From Luteococcus peritonei (GTDB taxonomy: Bacteria; Actinomycetota; Actinomycetes; Propionibacteriales; Propionibacteriaceae): 64,000 nucleotides of DNA. The DNA lies in contig NZ_BAAAIX010000027.1 in assembly GCF_039526385.1 (NCBI RefSeq), forward strand, positions 1-64,000. Reading direction: 5' to 3'. A program made the translations under genes and the position numbers. Positions 37,915 through 46,385 of the stretch are shown here, in pieces. Under the pieces are notes generated by a model. It did not search any database. It worked only from the letters and a program-made list of their open reading frames with translations, and was not told the DNA's origin. Every line of letters begins with the position of its first letter. The stretch's first letter is position 1.

Positions 37915-37920
37915 AGGCTA
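37915..37920 (-). promoter_or_regulatory. Leaderless -10 (TAGCCT)
   Basis: Minus-strand TAGCCT followed by 7 nt and ATG 37907 (GNAT gene). Confidence 0.5.
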
Positions 37921-37944
37921 GCGCGAGCGTGAAAGCATGGCGCC

Positions 37945-38598
37945 ATGTGCTCACCGTCCCCCACCGCCGACCAGCTGGACGATCCCGCGCTGCGCAGCAG
38001 CCTGCGCCGCACCGTGGTGCTGGTGGCGCTGCTGAACCTGGCCTACTTCTTCGTCGAGGGTGCGGTGGCCCTGCTGATCGGCTCGGTGAGCCTGTTCGCG
38101 GACTCGGTGGACTTCTTCGAGGACTTCGCGGTGAACAGCCTGATTGCGCTGGCGCTCGGCTGGAGCCTGCAGCGTCGTGCCGTGGCCGGCAAGGTGATGG
38201 CCGGCATCATCCTGCTGCCCGCGCTGGCGGCCCTGTGGCAGGCGATCACCAAGTTCTCCGACCCCCGTCCGCCGGAGGTGCTCTCGCTGGTGCTCACCGC
38301 CGGCGGCGCCATCGTGGTGAACATCGCGTGCACCTGGCTGCTGGCTCGCTGGCGCCACCACGGCGGTTCGATGACCACGGCCGCCTTCCTGGCGGCCCGC
38401 AACGACGTCCTGGCCAATGCCGCCATCATCGCCATGGCGGGTGTGACCGCCCTGACCCGCAGCGGATGGCCGGACATCGTGCTGGGCCTGCTGATCGTGG
38501 CGCTCAACCTCACCGCGGCGCGTGAGGTCTGGGAGGTGGCCAGCAACGAGCAGCTGGCCGCCCGGGCGCTGGCCGGCGAGGACGTGGACGACGACTGA
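37945..38598 (+). CDS. Cation-efflux (CDF-like) family protein
   Basis: 217 residues, five to six helices. The CDF-type metal site residues appear in SLFADSVDFFED and in the second site AARNDVLANAAIIAMAGV. It lacks the long cytoplasmic C-terminal domain of zinc transporters such as YiiP, so it is a short form. Likely exports a divalent cation, which one is unknown. Divergent from the GNAT gene. Confidence 0.8.
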   Translation: MCSPSPTADQLDDPALRSSLRRTVVLVALLNLAYFFVEGAVALLIGSVSLFADSVDFFEDFAVNSLIALALGWSLQRRAVAGKVMAGIILLPALAALWQAITKFSDPRPPEVLSLVLTAGGAIVVNIACTWLLARWRHHGGSMTTAAFLAARNDVLANAAIIAMAGVTALTRSGWPDIVLGLLIVALNLTAAREVWEVASNEQLAARALAGEDVDDD

Positions 38599-38625
38599 GC
38601 CGCCCACGCCCGCCTGCAGCCAGGG

Positions 38626-40680
38626 TCAGCCGGCGACCAGGCCCCGTCGCTCCAGCAGCGGCTCGATACGCGCCTCGCGGCCCCGGAAGGCGGTGAAGGA
38701 GTCCATCGGTTCGCGGGTGCGGCCGCGGCTCAGCAGTTCGGCGCGGAAGTGGTCGCCGTTCTCGCGTCGCAGGCCCCCGTTCTCCCGGAACCACTCCACG
38801 GTGTCGGCGTCCAGGATCTCGGACCAGATGTAGGAGTAGTAGCCGGCGTCGTAGCCGCCCGCGAAGGTGTGCGCGAAGTAGGTGCTGCGGTAGCGCGGCG
38901 CCACCCACTCGTTGGCCAGCCCCACCCGCTCCAGCGCTTCGGCCTCGAAGGCCGCCACGTCGGTCACCTCGGTACCGGGGGCGATCTTGTGCCATTCCTG
39001 GTCCAGCAGCGCGCTGGCCAGGTACTCGACGGTCTCGAAGCCCTGGTTGAAGGTGGCGCTCTGTTCCAGGCGCTGCAGCACCTCGGCGGGCAGCGGCTCA
39101 CCGGTCTCGTGGTGGCGGGCGTAGTGGTTGACCACCTCGGGCCAGGTGATCCACATCTCGTTGACCTGGCTGGGGAACTCGACGAAGTCACGCGCCACGT
39201 TCGTGCCGGCCAGGCTCGGGTAGGTGGCCTTCGACAGCAGCCCGTGCAGGGCGTGGCCGAACTCGTGGAACAGGGTGTTCACCTCGTCCAGGGTGAGCAG
39301 GACCGGTTCGCCCGGGGCGGGGCGCGGGATGCTCAGGGTGTTGCAGACCACCGGCAGCTCGTCGAAGAGCCGGCTCTGCTCCACCAGGTTGTTCATCCAG
39401 GCGCCGCGACGCTTCGACTCGCGCGCGAACGGGTCCAGGATGAACAGGCCCAGGGCGGTGCCGTCCTCGTCGTGCACCTCGAAGACCTGCGCATCCGGGT
39501 GCGGCGCCTCGATGTCCGGACGCGGGGTGAAGGTGATGCCGTAGAGCTGGGTGGCGGCCCACAGCACGCCCTCGCGCACCACCCGGTCCAGCTCGAACCA
39601 CGGGCTGAGGGCCGCGGTGTCCACCGCGTACTGCCGGGAGCGCACCTTCTCTGCGTAGTGGCTCCAGTCCCAGGGCGCCAGCTCGAAGCGCTCGATGCCG
39701 CGCTCGCGGCAGTCGGTGTCCACCTCCTGCTGCAGGGCTGCGGCCTCGCGGCGCAGGTTGGCCAGCGCCGGCTCGGCCAGCGGGTAGACGATGCGCTCGA
39801 TCTCCTCGGGCGTGCGGGCGGTCTGGTCGGCCACGGCCACCGTGGCATGGTTGGCGCAGCCCAGCAGGGCGGCCCGCTCGGCGCGAAGGGCCGTGATGCG
39901 ACGCACCAGGTCGCTGTTGTCGTGCTCGTTGCCGCGGCTGCCGCGCGAGGTGGAGGCCTGGTGCAGCCGGCGTCGGCTGTCCCGGTTGGTCAGCTGCGCC
40001 TGGTAGGGGTGGTCGGTGTAGAGGTCCAGCGAGACCAGGTAGCCCTCCTGGCCGCGAGCGGCGGCCGCCTGACGGCAGGCCGACAGCTGACCCTCCCCCA
40101 GCCCGTCGAGCTCCTCGGCGGTGGCGAAGAGCACGGCCAGGTCATTGGTCTCGGCCAGCAGGTTCTTCTGGAAGCGGGTGGTCAGCGTGGACAGCTCCTG
40201 GTTGATCTCACGCAGGCGCTGCTTGGCCTGCTCCTCCAGCCCGGCACCGGCCAGCTGCATGCCGCGCCAGGTGCGCTCCACCAGCTGGACCGACTCGGGG
40301 TCGAGGCCCAGCTCGTCGACGCGCTCATGGACCTCGGCGACGCGGGCGAAGAGCTGCGGGTCCAGGTCGACGGCATCGCGGTGGGCCGCCATCCGCGGGG
40401 CCAGTTCCGCCTCCAGCTCGCGCAGCTCCTCGGTGGAGTCGCTCGCCACCTTGGTGAAGAAGATCATCGCCACCCGGTTCAGGGTCCGCCCGGAGCGCTC
40501 CAGCGCCAGCACGGTGTTCTCGAAGCTCGCCGGTTCGTCCTGCTCGACGATGCGGCGCACCTCGGCCTCGTGCTCGGCCAGGCCGGCCTCGAAGGCCTCG
40601 CGGTAGTGCGCGAGGGTGATGTCGGCGAAGCGGGGCAGGCCGTAGGGCAGGTCACTGGGGGTCAGCAGCGGGTTCGACAT
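38626..40680 (-). CDS. M3-family zinc metallopeptidase (oligopeptidase A / Dcp type)
   Basis: 684 residues, cytosolic. The zinc motif HEFGHALH is at 472-479 and the downstream Glu is in the FVEFPSQVNEMW block; later FAGGYDAGYYSYIWSEI is the substrate-binding Gly/Tyr loop. Length and layout fit peptidyl-dipeptidase Dcp or oligopeptidase A, which degrade short peptides. ATG 40680 is supported by TAGGGT 7 nt upstream. Convergent with the cation-efflux gene. Confidence 0.9.
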   Translation of the reverse strand: MSNPLLTPSDLPYGLPRFADITLAHYREAFEAGLAEHEAEVRRIVEQDEPASFENTVLALERSGRTLNRVAMIFFTKVASDSTEELRELEAELAPRMAAHRDAVDLDPQLFARVAEVHERVDELGLDPESVQLVERTWRGMQLAGAGLEEQAKQRLREINQELSTLTTRFQKNLLAETNDLAVLFATAEELDGLGEGQLSACRQAAAARGQEGYLVSLDLYTDHPYQAQLTNRDSRRRLHQASTSRGSRGNEHDNSDLVRRITALRAERAALLGCANHATVAVADQTARTPEEIERIVYPLAEPALANLRREAAALQQEVDTDCRERGIERFELAPWDWSHYAEKVRSRQYAVDTAALSPWFELDRVVREGVLWAATQLYGITFTPRPDIEAPHPDAQVFEVHDEDGTALGLFILDPFARESKRRGAWMNNLVEQSRLFDELPVVCNTLSIPRPAPGEPVLLTLDEVNTLFHEFGHALHGLLSKATYPSLAGTNVARDFVEFPSQVNEMWITWPEVVNHYARHHETGEPLPAEVLQRLEQSATFNQGFETVEYLASALLDQEWHKIAPGTEVTDVAAFEAEALERVGLANEWVAPRYRSTYFAHTFAGGYDAGYYSYIWSEILDADTVEWFRENGGLRRENGDHFRAELLSRGRTREPMDSFTAFRGREARIEPLLERRGLVAG

Positions 40681-40687
40681 GTCCCAG

Positions 40688-40693
40688 ACCCTA
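40688..40693 (-). promoter_or_regulatory. Leaderless -10 (TAGGGT)
   Basis: Minus-strand TAGGGT followed by 7 nt and ATG 40680 (M3 peptidase). Confidence 0.5.
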
Positions 40694-40777
40694 GTGCCGG
40701 CCGAGGGTCTGGCGGAGAATTGAGCCGGTGACACGGGATGGGGCCCGCTGGGCCCGCCCGACGACGAGGGAGGACCC

Positions 40778-41755
40778 ATGAGGGCGGTCTGGTACGAGCG
40801 ACAGGGCCCGGCAGCCGAGGTGCTGCAGGTCGGCGAGCTGGCAGACCCTGAGCCCGCCGACGGCGAGGTGCGGGTGAGGGTGCTGCTCTCGGGCGTCAAC
40901 CCGGGCGACGTGCGCAAGCGCGAGGACTCCTTCGGCCATGGGATGGCCCACCCCCGGGTGGTGCCGCACAGCGACGGGATGGGCGTGGTGGACCGGGTCG
41001 GCCCCGGCGTCGATCCCGCCCGGCTCGGCAGCCGGGTGTGGCTGTGGGGCGCCCAGTCCTACCGTGCCTTCGGCACCGCCGCCGACCTCGTGGTGGTTCC
41101 CGAGCACCTGGCGGTTGCCCTGCCTGACGAGGTGGACGACGAGCTGGCCGCCTGCCTCGGGATCCCCGGCATCACCGCGCACCGCTGCATCCTCGGTGAC
41201 GGTCCGGTGGCCGGTCGCACGGTGCTGGTGCACGGCCTGCTCGGTGGGGTGGCCTCGATGGCCGCCGCCCTGGCCCGACGCGACGGTGCCACCGTGATCG
41301 GCACGGTGCGGCGCACCACCGACCTGGCCGAGGCAGAGGGCCTGGCCGACCACGTCGTAGCCCTGGACGACGACCCGGCCGGGCGGGTCCGTTCCCTCGC
41401 CCCGCGAGGCGTCGACCGGGTGGTGGAGGTGGCTCTGGCGGCCAACCTGGACCTGGACCGGCAGGTGCTGGCGCAGCACGGCGTGATCAGCGCCTATGCC
41501 AGCGACCAGCCGGAGGTGGTGCTCCCCTTCTGGCCGATGCTCTTCGACAACCTCAGCCTGCGGCTGGTGGGCAGTGACGACTTCACCCCCGCCCAGCGGG
41601 AGGCCGCCGTCGCGGACCTCACCGCAGCGGCGGCCGAGGGGTGGCTGCGGCCCCGGATCGCCGAGCCGCTGCCCCTGGAGCAGTGCGCCCGGGCCCACGA
41701 CCTGGTGGCCGCCGGTTCCCGGGAGCGCCAGCTGCTGCGCGTGCAGCAGCCCTGA
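40778..41755 (+). CDS. Quinone oxidoreductase-type NADPH reductase (MDR superfamily)
   Basis: 325 residues. GroES-like N terminus (MRAVWYERQGPAAEVLQVGE, SGVNPGDVRKRE), then a nucleotide fold around GIPGITAHRCIL and VLVHGLLGGVASMAAALA. Zinc-binding cysteines of alcohol dehydrogenases are absent, so this is the zinc-free quinone reductase branch. Typical members reduce quinones or enals with NADPH. RBS GGGAGGA lies just before ATG 40778. Convergent with the YrdC-family gene. Confidence 0.85.
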   Translation: MRAVWYERQGPAAEVLQVGELADPEPADGEVRVRVLLSGVNPGDVRKREDSFGHGMAHPRVVPHSDGMGVVDRVGPGVDPARLGSRVWLWGAQSYRAFGTAADLVVVPEHLAVALPDEVDDELAACLGIPGITAHRCILGDGPVAGRTVLVHGLLGGVASMAAALARRDGATVIGTVRRTTDLAEAEGLADHVVALDDDPAGRVRSLAPRGVDRVVEVALAANLDLDRQVLAQHGVISAYASDQPEVVLPFWPMLFDNLSLRLVGSDDFTPAQREAAVADLTAAAAEGWLRPRIAEPLPLEQCARAHDLVAAGSRERQLLRVQQP

Positions 41756-41786
41756 CCGCGGCCCGGGAGACGGGCAGTGGTGGGGC

Positions 41787-42413
41787 TCAGTCCTCGAAGG
41801 GGGCGGGGTCGCCGGCGCCCTGGCGGACCACCTGCGGGCCGTCCTCGCCGGTGAAGTCCACCACGGTGGTGGGGCCGAGACCCACGTCGCCGGAGTCCAG
41901 CACCAGGTCGATCTCGTGGCCCAGCTCGTCGGCGATGGTCCAGCCGTCGGTCATCGGTTCGTCGGTGCCGGGCAGGATCAGGGTGGAGCTGGTGATCGGC
42001 TCGCCCAGCTCGTCGAGCAGCGCCCGGGCCGTGACATGGTCGGGGATCCGCACGCCGACGGTCTTCTTCTTCGGGTGCAGCATCGCCTTGGGCAGCTCGC
42101 GGGTGGCCTTGAGGATGAAGGTGTAGGGGCCAGGGGTGTTGGCCTTGATGGCGCGGAACTCCCAGTTGTCCATCTCCACCCACTCGCCCAGCTGGGCGAA
42201 CTCGCTGACCACCAGGGTGAAGTGGTGCTTGTCGTCCAGCTTGCGCAGCCGGCGGATCCGCTCCACCGCGTCCTTGTCCCCCATCCGGCAGCCCAGTGCG
42301 AAGCCGGAGTCGGTGGGATAGGCGATCAGACCGCCGTCGCGCAGCACCTGCACGGCCTGCGCCAGCGACCGTGGCTGGGGATTGGCGGGGTGGACGTCGA
42401 GGTATCGGGCCAT
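41787..42413 (-). CDS. YrdC/Sua5-family protein (YciO-like)
   Basis: 208 residues. YrdC fold: YPTDSGFALGCRMGD, RKLDDKHHFTLV, GPYTFILKAT, KTVGVRIPDH, TSSTLILPG. Family members make threonylcarbamoyl-AMP for the tRNA t6A modification. Its opening (HPANPQPRSL) and single domain resemble the YciO branch, which may not carry out the t6A step in cells that also have a TsaC. Whether another copy exists lies outside this window. TAGGAT lies 6 nt before ATG 42413. Confidence 0.82.
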   Translation of the reverse strand: MARYLDVHPANPQPRSLAQAVQVLRDGGLIAYPTDSGFALGCRMGDKDAVERIRRLRKLDDKHHFTLVVSEFAQLGEWVEMDNWEFRAIKANTPGPYTFILKATRELPKAMLHPKKKTVGVRIPDHVTARALLDELGEPITSSTLILPGTDEPMTDGWTIADELGHEIDLVLDSGDVGLGPTTVVDFTGEDGPQVVRQGAGDPAPFED

Positions 42414-42419
42414 GGCGAG

Positions 42420-42425
42420 ATCCTA
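42420..42425 (-). promoter_or_regulatory. Leaderless -10 (TAGGAT)
   Basis: Minus-strand TAGGAT followed by 6 nt and ATG 42413 (YrdC-family gene). Confidence 0.5.
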
Positions 42426-42440
42426 GACCGCACCGACCGC

Positions 42441-42848
42441 TCAGGGGCGCGGGCGGCGCAGCTCGCCGCTGGCGCTCCCGGTGGCCTCCAGCCGGTCGAT
42501 CCCCAGCAGGGACAGGAAGGTGGTCTCCGACTCGGCACGGGTGGTGACCGTGATCACACCGGCGGACAGGCTCGCCTCGCCCTCCACCCCCTCGTCGGCC
42601 AGCGCCTGCCGGGCGGCTCCCAGCGCAGCACCGGTGCCGTCGCGGCCCACCAGCCGGTCGGCTGCCGAGGCGTCGCTGCCCTGGCGCACCGCCACCGCTG
42701 CCGCCACCTCGGCCCTGCGGTGGGCGCGCGCCCGGGCGCCGCCGTCGATGACCAGCCCGGCCACCAGGAAGAGCGCCATCACCAGCACCGAGCCCAGCGC
42801 GCTGACGCTCAGTCCGCGCTCGTCGCGTCGTCGTGGTCGGTTGTCCAT
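42441..42848 (-). CDS. TadE/TadG-like pseudopilin, orphan
   Basis: 135 residues. A short basic start (MDNRPRRRDERG) followed by one strongly hydrophobic helix (LSVSALGSVLVMALFLVAGL) and VIDGG is the pattern of TadE-type minor pilins. The rest is a small extracellular domain. Usually such genes sit in a tad/flp locus with an ATPase and platform proteins; none is near, so it is an orphan or part of a distant locus. CAGACT lies 7 nt before ATG 42848. Confidence 0.6.
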   Translation of the reverse strand: MDNRPRRRDERGLSVSALGSVLVMALFLVAGLVIDGGARARAHRRAEVAAAVAVRQGSDASAADRLVGRDGTGAALGAARQALADEGVEGEASLSAGVITVTTRAESETTFLSLLGIDRLEATGSASGELRRPRP

Positions 42849-42991
42849 GCCCAGCAGTCTGGCAGCCGGTCCGCGGCTATGGGCAGTGGCCGAGTCGGGG
42901 CCTGTGGATGACGCCGGACCGGGCTGCCCCAGCCCCGCTTCGGTTGGCTAGGCTGGAGCCGACACACTCCTTCAGGAAAGGTCTGGACCAC

Positions 42992-44224
42992 ATGGTCAAG
43001 AAGGTTGCACTGCTCACCGCCGGTGGCTTCGCCCCGTGCCTCTCGTCGGCCGTCGGTGGCCTCATCGAGCGCTACACCGAGGTCGCCCCCGACGTGGAGA
43101 TCATCGCCTACAAGCACGGCTACCAGGGCCTGCTCAAGGGCGACTACTTCACCGTCACCCCCGCGGTGCGCGAGCACGCCGCCGAGCTGCACAAGTTCGG
43201 TGGCTCGCCGATCGGCAACTCCCGCGTGAAGCTGACCAATGCTGCCGACCTGGTCAAGCGCGGCCTGGTGGCCGAGGGCGACGACCCGCTGAAGGTGGCC
43301 GCCGACCGTCTGGTGGCCGACGGCGTCGACGTGCTGCACACCATCGGTGGCGACGACACCAACACCACCGCCGCCGACCTGGCTGCCTACCTGGCCGAGC
43401 ACGACTACGGCCTGACCGTGGTGGGCCTGCCCAAGACCATCGACAACGACGTGATCCCGATCAAGCAGTCGCTGGGTGCCTGGACCGCCGCCGAGCAGGG
43501 CGCCGGCTTCGCCCGCAACATCATCGGCGAGCACAACTCCGGCTCGCGGATGCTGATCATCCACGAGGTCATGGGCCGCAACTGCGGCTGGCTGACCGCC
43601 GCCACCGCGCAGAAGTACCGCGAGTGGCTGGACAGCGTCGAGACCTGGGTGCCCGAGATCGGCCTGAGCAAGCAGGCCTGGGACGTCCACGCCGTCTACG
43701 TGCCCGAGGCCGAGATCGACCTGGAGGCCGAGGCCGCCCGCCTCACCAAGGTGATGGACGAGGTGGGCAATGTGACCATCTTCCTGTCCGAGGGTGCCGG
43801 CCTGGAGTCGATCATCGCGGAGATGGAGAAGGCCGGGCAGGAGGTCCCCCGCGACCCCTTCGGCCACGTCAAGCTCGACAAGGTCAACCCCGGTGCCTGG
43901 TTCGGTGACCAGTTCGCCAAGCTGCTGAAGGCCGAGAAGGTCATGGTGCAGAAGTCCGGCTACTACAGCCGCGCCGCTGCCGCCAATGACGCGGACCTGG
44001 CCCTGATCAAGCAGTGCACCGACCTGGCCGTGGACTCCGCCCTGGAGGGCAAGCCCGGCGTGGTGGGCCAGGACGAGGAGAACGGCGACGTGATGAGCGT
44101 CATCGCCTTCGACCGGATCAAGGGCGGCAAGCCCTTCGACATCAGCCAACCCTGGTTCGTCGAGCTGGTGGAGGGTGTCGGCCAGCCGACCCCCAAGGCC
44201 GTGGAGCACGCTCCCGAGCACTGA
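42992..44224 (+). CDS. pfp: Pyrophosphate-dependent 6-phosphofructokinase
   Basis: 410 residues. GGDDTNTTA at 119-127 carries the second Asp (in place of the Gly of ATP-PFKs) that marks pyrophosphate use, and PKTIDNDV at 147-154 the catalytic loop; MGRNCGWLTA follows. It closely fits the propionibacterial PPi-PFK, which phosphorylates fructose 6-phosphate reversibly with pyrophosphate. It thus links glycolysis and gluconeogenesis and fits a family rich in pyrophosphate and polyphosphate metabolism. The start is ATG 42992 with AGGAAAGG 10 nt upstream. A TAGGCT -10 candidate (42949-42954) gives a leader of about 30 nt. Confidence 0.93.
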   Translation: MVKKVALLTAGGFAPCLSSAVGGLIERYTEVAPDVEIIAYKHGYQGLLKGDYFTVTPAVREHAAELHKFGGSPIGNSRVKLTNAADLVKRGLVAEGDDPLKVAADRLVADGVDVLHTIGGDDTNTTAADLAAYLAEHDYGLTVVGLPKTIDNDVIPIKQSLGAWTAAEQGAGFARNIIGEHNSGSRMLIIHEVMGRNCGWLTAATAQKYREWLDSVETWVPEIGLSKQAWDVHAVYVPEAEIDLEAEAARLTKVMDEVGNVTIFLSEGAGLESIIAEMEKAGQEVPRDPFGHVKLDKVNPGAWFGDQFAKLLKAEKVMVQKSGYYSRAAAANDADLALIKQCTDLAVDSALEGKPGVVGQDEENGDVMSVIAFDRIKGGKPFDISQPWFVELVEGVGQPTPKAVEHAPEH

Positions 44225-44234
44225 TCCAGCCCTC

Positions 44235-44267
44235 GACGGCCCCGGACCCGCGTGGTCCGGGGCCGTC
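44235..44267 (+). terminator. Terminator of pfp
   Basis: 14-bp GC-rich perfect stem (44235-44248 with 44254-44267), 5-nt loop, 11 nt past the pfp stop. Confidence 0.75.
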
Positions 44268-44294
44268 GTGCGTCCGGCGTGGCACTGTTGAGCC

Positions 44295-45179
44295 ATGGTG
44301 CGATCTTCTGCGGTCCTGGTGGTGGCGCTGGTGCTGTGCGGCTGCGGCACGGCCCGACCCGAGGTGGGCGCGACGCCCTCTGCGGTCAACGAGCCCACGC
44401 ATTCCTCGTCGGTCACCGCTTCCCCCACCCCGGTCGCCTCCCTCGACTGCCCCACCACCGTCCCGGCGCACGACCGCAGGACGGCCACCACCGTGCCGGC
44501 CGGTGCCGTGGCCCTGCGCTGGTGTGCACCGGTCCAGGACGCCCCGGAGCGCCGCTGGGCGCCGGTCGACGTCGTCACCTCCGGCGTCGACGACTGGATC
44601 ACCGCCTTCAATGCGCGTCCCGCCCTGCGTCCCGACGCCGTCTGCACCGCGGATCTCACCACCACCGAGGGCGCCGTGCTGCTCTACCCCGACGGCCACA
44701 CCGAGTCGGTCTGGGGCATGGCCGCCGGCTGCCGCACCCTGGGCGGACGCACCGGCTTCGTGGCGCTGCGCCAGCAGGCACTCGACCTGGTGCAGCAGCA
44801 GCGCCGCAGCGGGCGGCTGCCCACCGCGAGCCCGCAGCCCTGCGCGGACCAGTCCTCGCTGCTCACACCCCGCCCCGCGGACCTGGTGCGCGGCTGGGCC
44901 TGTCCTGCCGGCGGCAAGGCCGTCCCGCTCGACGCCGGCCAGCTCGATGCCCTGCGCGCCGCCCTGCCCGCTCCCGCGGCGGAGGGCTCCACGGTGGACC
45001 AGACGGTGGCCTCCGGCCGGGGGCGGGTCCAGCTGGCTGCTGCCAGCGGCGACTTCCTCGTGCTGGCCCCGTCCACGACGGCCGGTGGTTGGCTGCTGCT
45101 GGACGGCCGGGGTCGTCCGGCGACCGCCTGGAAGCCCACCGGTCCCGCCGCGCAGCTGCTGGCCGGCCTGCTGCCCTGA
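44295..45179 (+). CDS. Predicted lipoprotein, unknown function
   Basis: 294 residues. A lipoprotein signal (MVRSSAVLVVALVLCGCG) places lipidation at a Cys in the LCGC box, near residue 17. A Ser/Thr/Pro linker follows, then a Cys-containing secreted domain. No family recognised. CACTGT lies 6 nt before ATG 44295, a leaderless-type start. Convergent with the BrkB-family gene. Confidence 0.7.
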   Translation: MVRSSAVLVVALVLCGCGTARPEVGATPSAVNEPTHSSSVTASPTPVASLDCPTTVPAHDRRTATTVPAGAVALRWCAPVQDAPERRWAPVDVVTSGVDDWITAFNARPALRPDAVCTADLTTTEGAVLLYPDGHTESVWGMAAGCRTLGGRTGFVALRQQALDLVQQQRRSGRLPTASPQPCADQSSLLTPRPADLVRGWACPAGGKAVPLDAGQLDALRAALPAPAAEGSTVDQTVASGRGRVQLAAASGDFLVLAPSTTAGGWLLLDGRGRPATAWKPTGPAAQLLAGLLP

Positions 45180-45198
45180 GGCGCGCCCGATCGGCGGC

Positions 45199-46263
45199 TC
45201 AGCGGCCGAAGATGCGCCGGTGGCGCCGGTGCTCGACCTCGAGGCGACGCGCCTCCTCCTTCGCGAGCTTGTCGCGTTGCTTGGCCTTCTCGTCACTCAA
45301 CCGGGCGGCCTCGGCGGCCTCCCAGTGGCCGGGCACCGTCATCAGGTCGCTGCGGCGACGCAGTGGCAGGTCCACCTCGGAGTACTTGCGCGGGATCGCC
45401 GGCTGGTAGCTGGTGGCGATCCAGGCCGCGGCGAACAGGATCAGCCGGGCGAACAGGTTGAAGAAGAGCATGACGATGATGATGTTGCCGAAGACCACCG
45501 TCGACAGGCTGCGGGAGAGCACGCCGATCACCTGCGTGGTGCCGTAGAGCAGCGCGGTCATCAGCACACCGGCCCCGAAGGAGCCCTTCAGCATGTCCTT
45601 GAGCGGCGCCTGGTACTGCGGCAGCACGTGGAACAGGAACCAGAAGAGCAGCGTGCTGAGCACCACCGTGAGCAGCATGGCCAGCACCTGCAGGGCTCCG
45701 GCCACGCCGGGGGTCTGCTCGATGCCCAGCCAGGAGACCAGGCTGTCGGCGAAGTTGCCGGAGACGGTGACCACCACGAAGCTGATCGCCAGGAAGGCGA
45801 TCAGCGCCAGGAAGTAGAACAGGTTCACGAAGCGCTCGGCCAACCAGTTGCGCCCCGGTGGGCTCCAGTCGAACTCGGGGCGCCACTGCGCCCGCACCGC
45901 ACCACGCAGGTTGCCCATCCAGCCGGACCCGGAATAGGCCGCCGAGACCAGGCCCACCAGCAGCACGGCCCGCCAGCTGTTCAGCGCCCGCAGGATCAGC
46001 GCGATGGCCTGGGGGCCGCCGGCGACGGCGCCGATCTCGCGCACCGCGGCATCGGTGAGCCGCAGCAGCCAGTCCGGCTTGTAGACGGTCAGCATCCAAC
46101 CCAGGAAGGAGAAGGCGAACATCAGGGCGGGCACCAGGGTCAGCACGGAGAAGTAGGTGATCCCGCCCGCCAGCTGGTTGCCCATCCGGTTCTGGAAGCG
46201 GTCGTTGGCCCGGATCAGGTGCGCCGACCACGGGGTGCGCTTCAACCACCGCCACAGCCCCAT
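45199..46263 (-). CDS. YihY/BrkB-family membrane protein
   Basis: 354 residues, six membrane helices. Family landmarks: NQLAGGITYFSVLTLVPALM, SAYSGSGWMGNLRGAVRAQW and VFGNIIIVMLFFNLFARLIL. The C-terminal ~60 residues are a charged coiled tail (EEARRLEVEHRRHRR). These proteins were once called ribonuclease BN; their real function is unknown. RBS-like GGAGGGGG precedes ATG 46263 and a TACCCT -10 candidate lies upstream. Confidence 0.85.
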   Translation of the reverse strand: MGLWRWLKRTPWSAHLIRANDRFQNRMGNQLAGGITYFSVLTLVPALMFAFSFLGWMLTVYKPDWLLRLTDAAVREIGAVAGGPQAIALILRALNSWRAVLLVGLVSAAYSGSGWMGNLRGAVRAQWRPEFDWSPPGRNWLAERFVNLFYFLALIAFLAISFVVVTVSGNFADSLVSWLGIEQTPGVAGALQVLAMLLTVVLSTLLFWFLFHVLPQYQAPLKDMLKGSFGAGVLMTALLYGTTQVIGVLSRSLSTVVFGNIIIVMLFFNLFARLILFAAAWIATSYQPAIPRKYSEVDLPLRRRSDLMTVPGHWEAAEAARLSDEKAKQRDKLAKEEARRLEVEHRRHRRIFGR

Positions 46264-46385
46264 GCCAACACCCCCTCCCCCGAACGGCTCCGGTACCCAT
46301 CAGAGGGTAGCGGCCCGTGAGGCACGACGACGGCGGCTCGCGGGCTGGTCGGCCACGAGCCGGCCTCGCCGCTCTCAGTGGCTGC

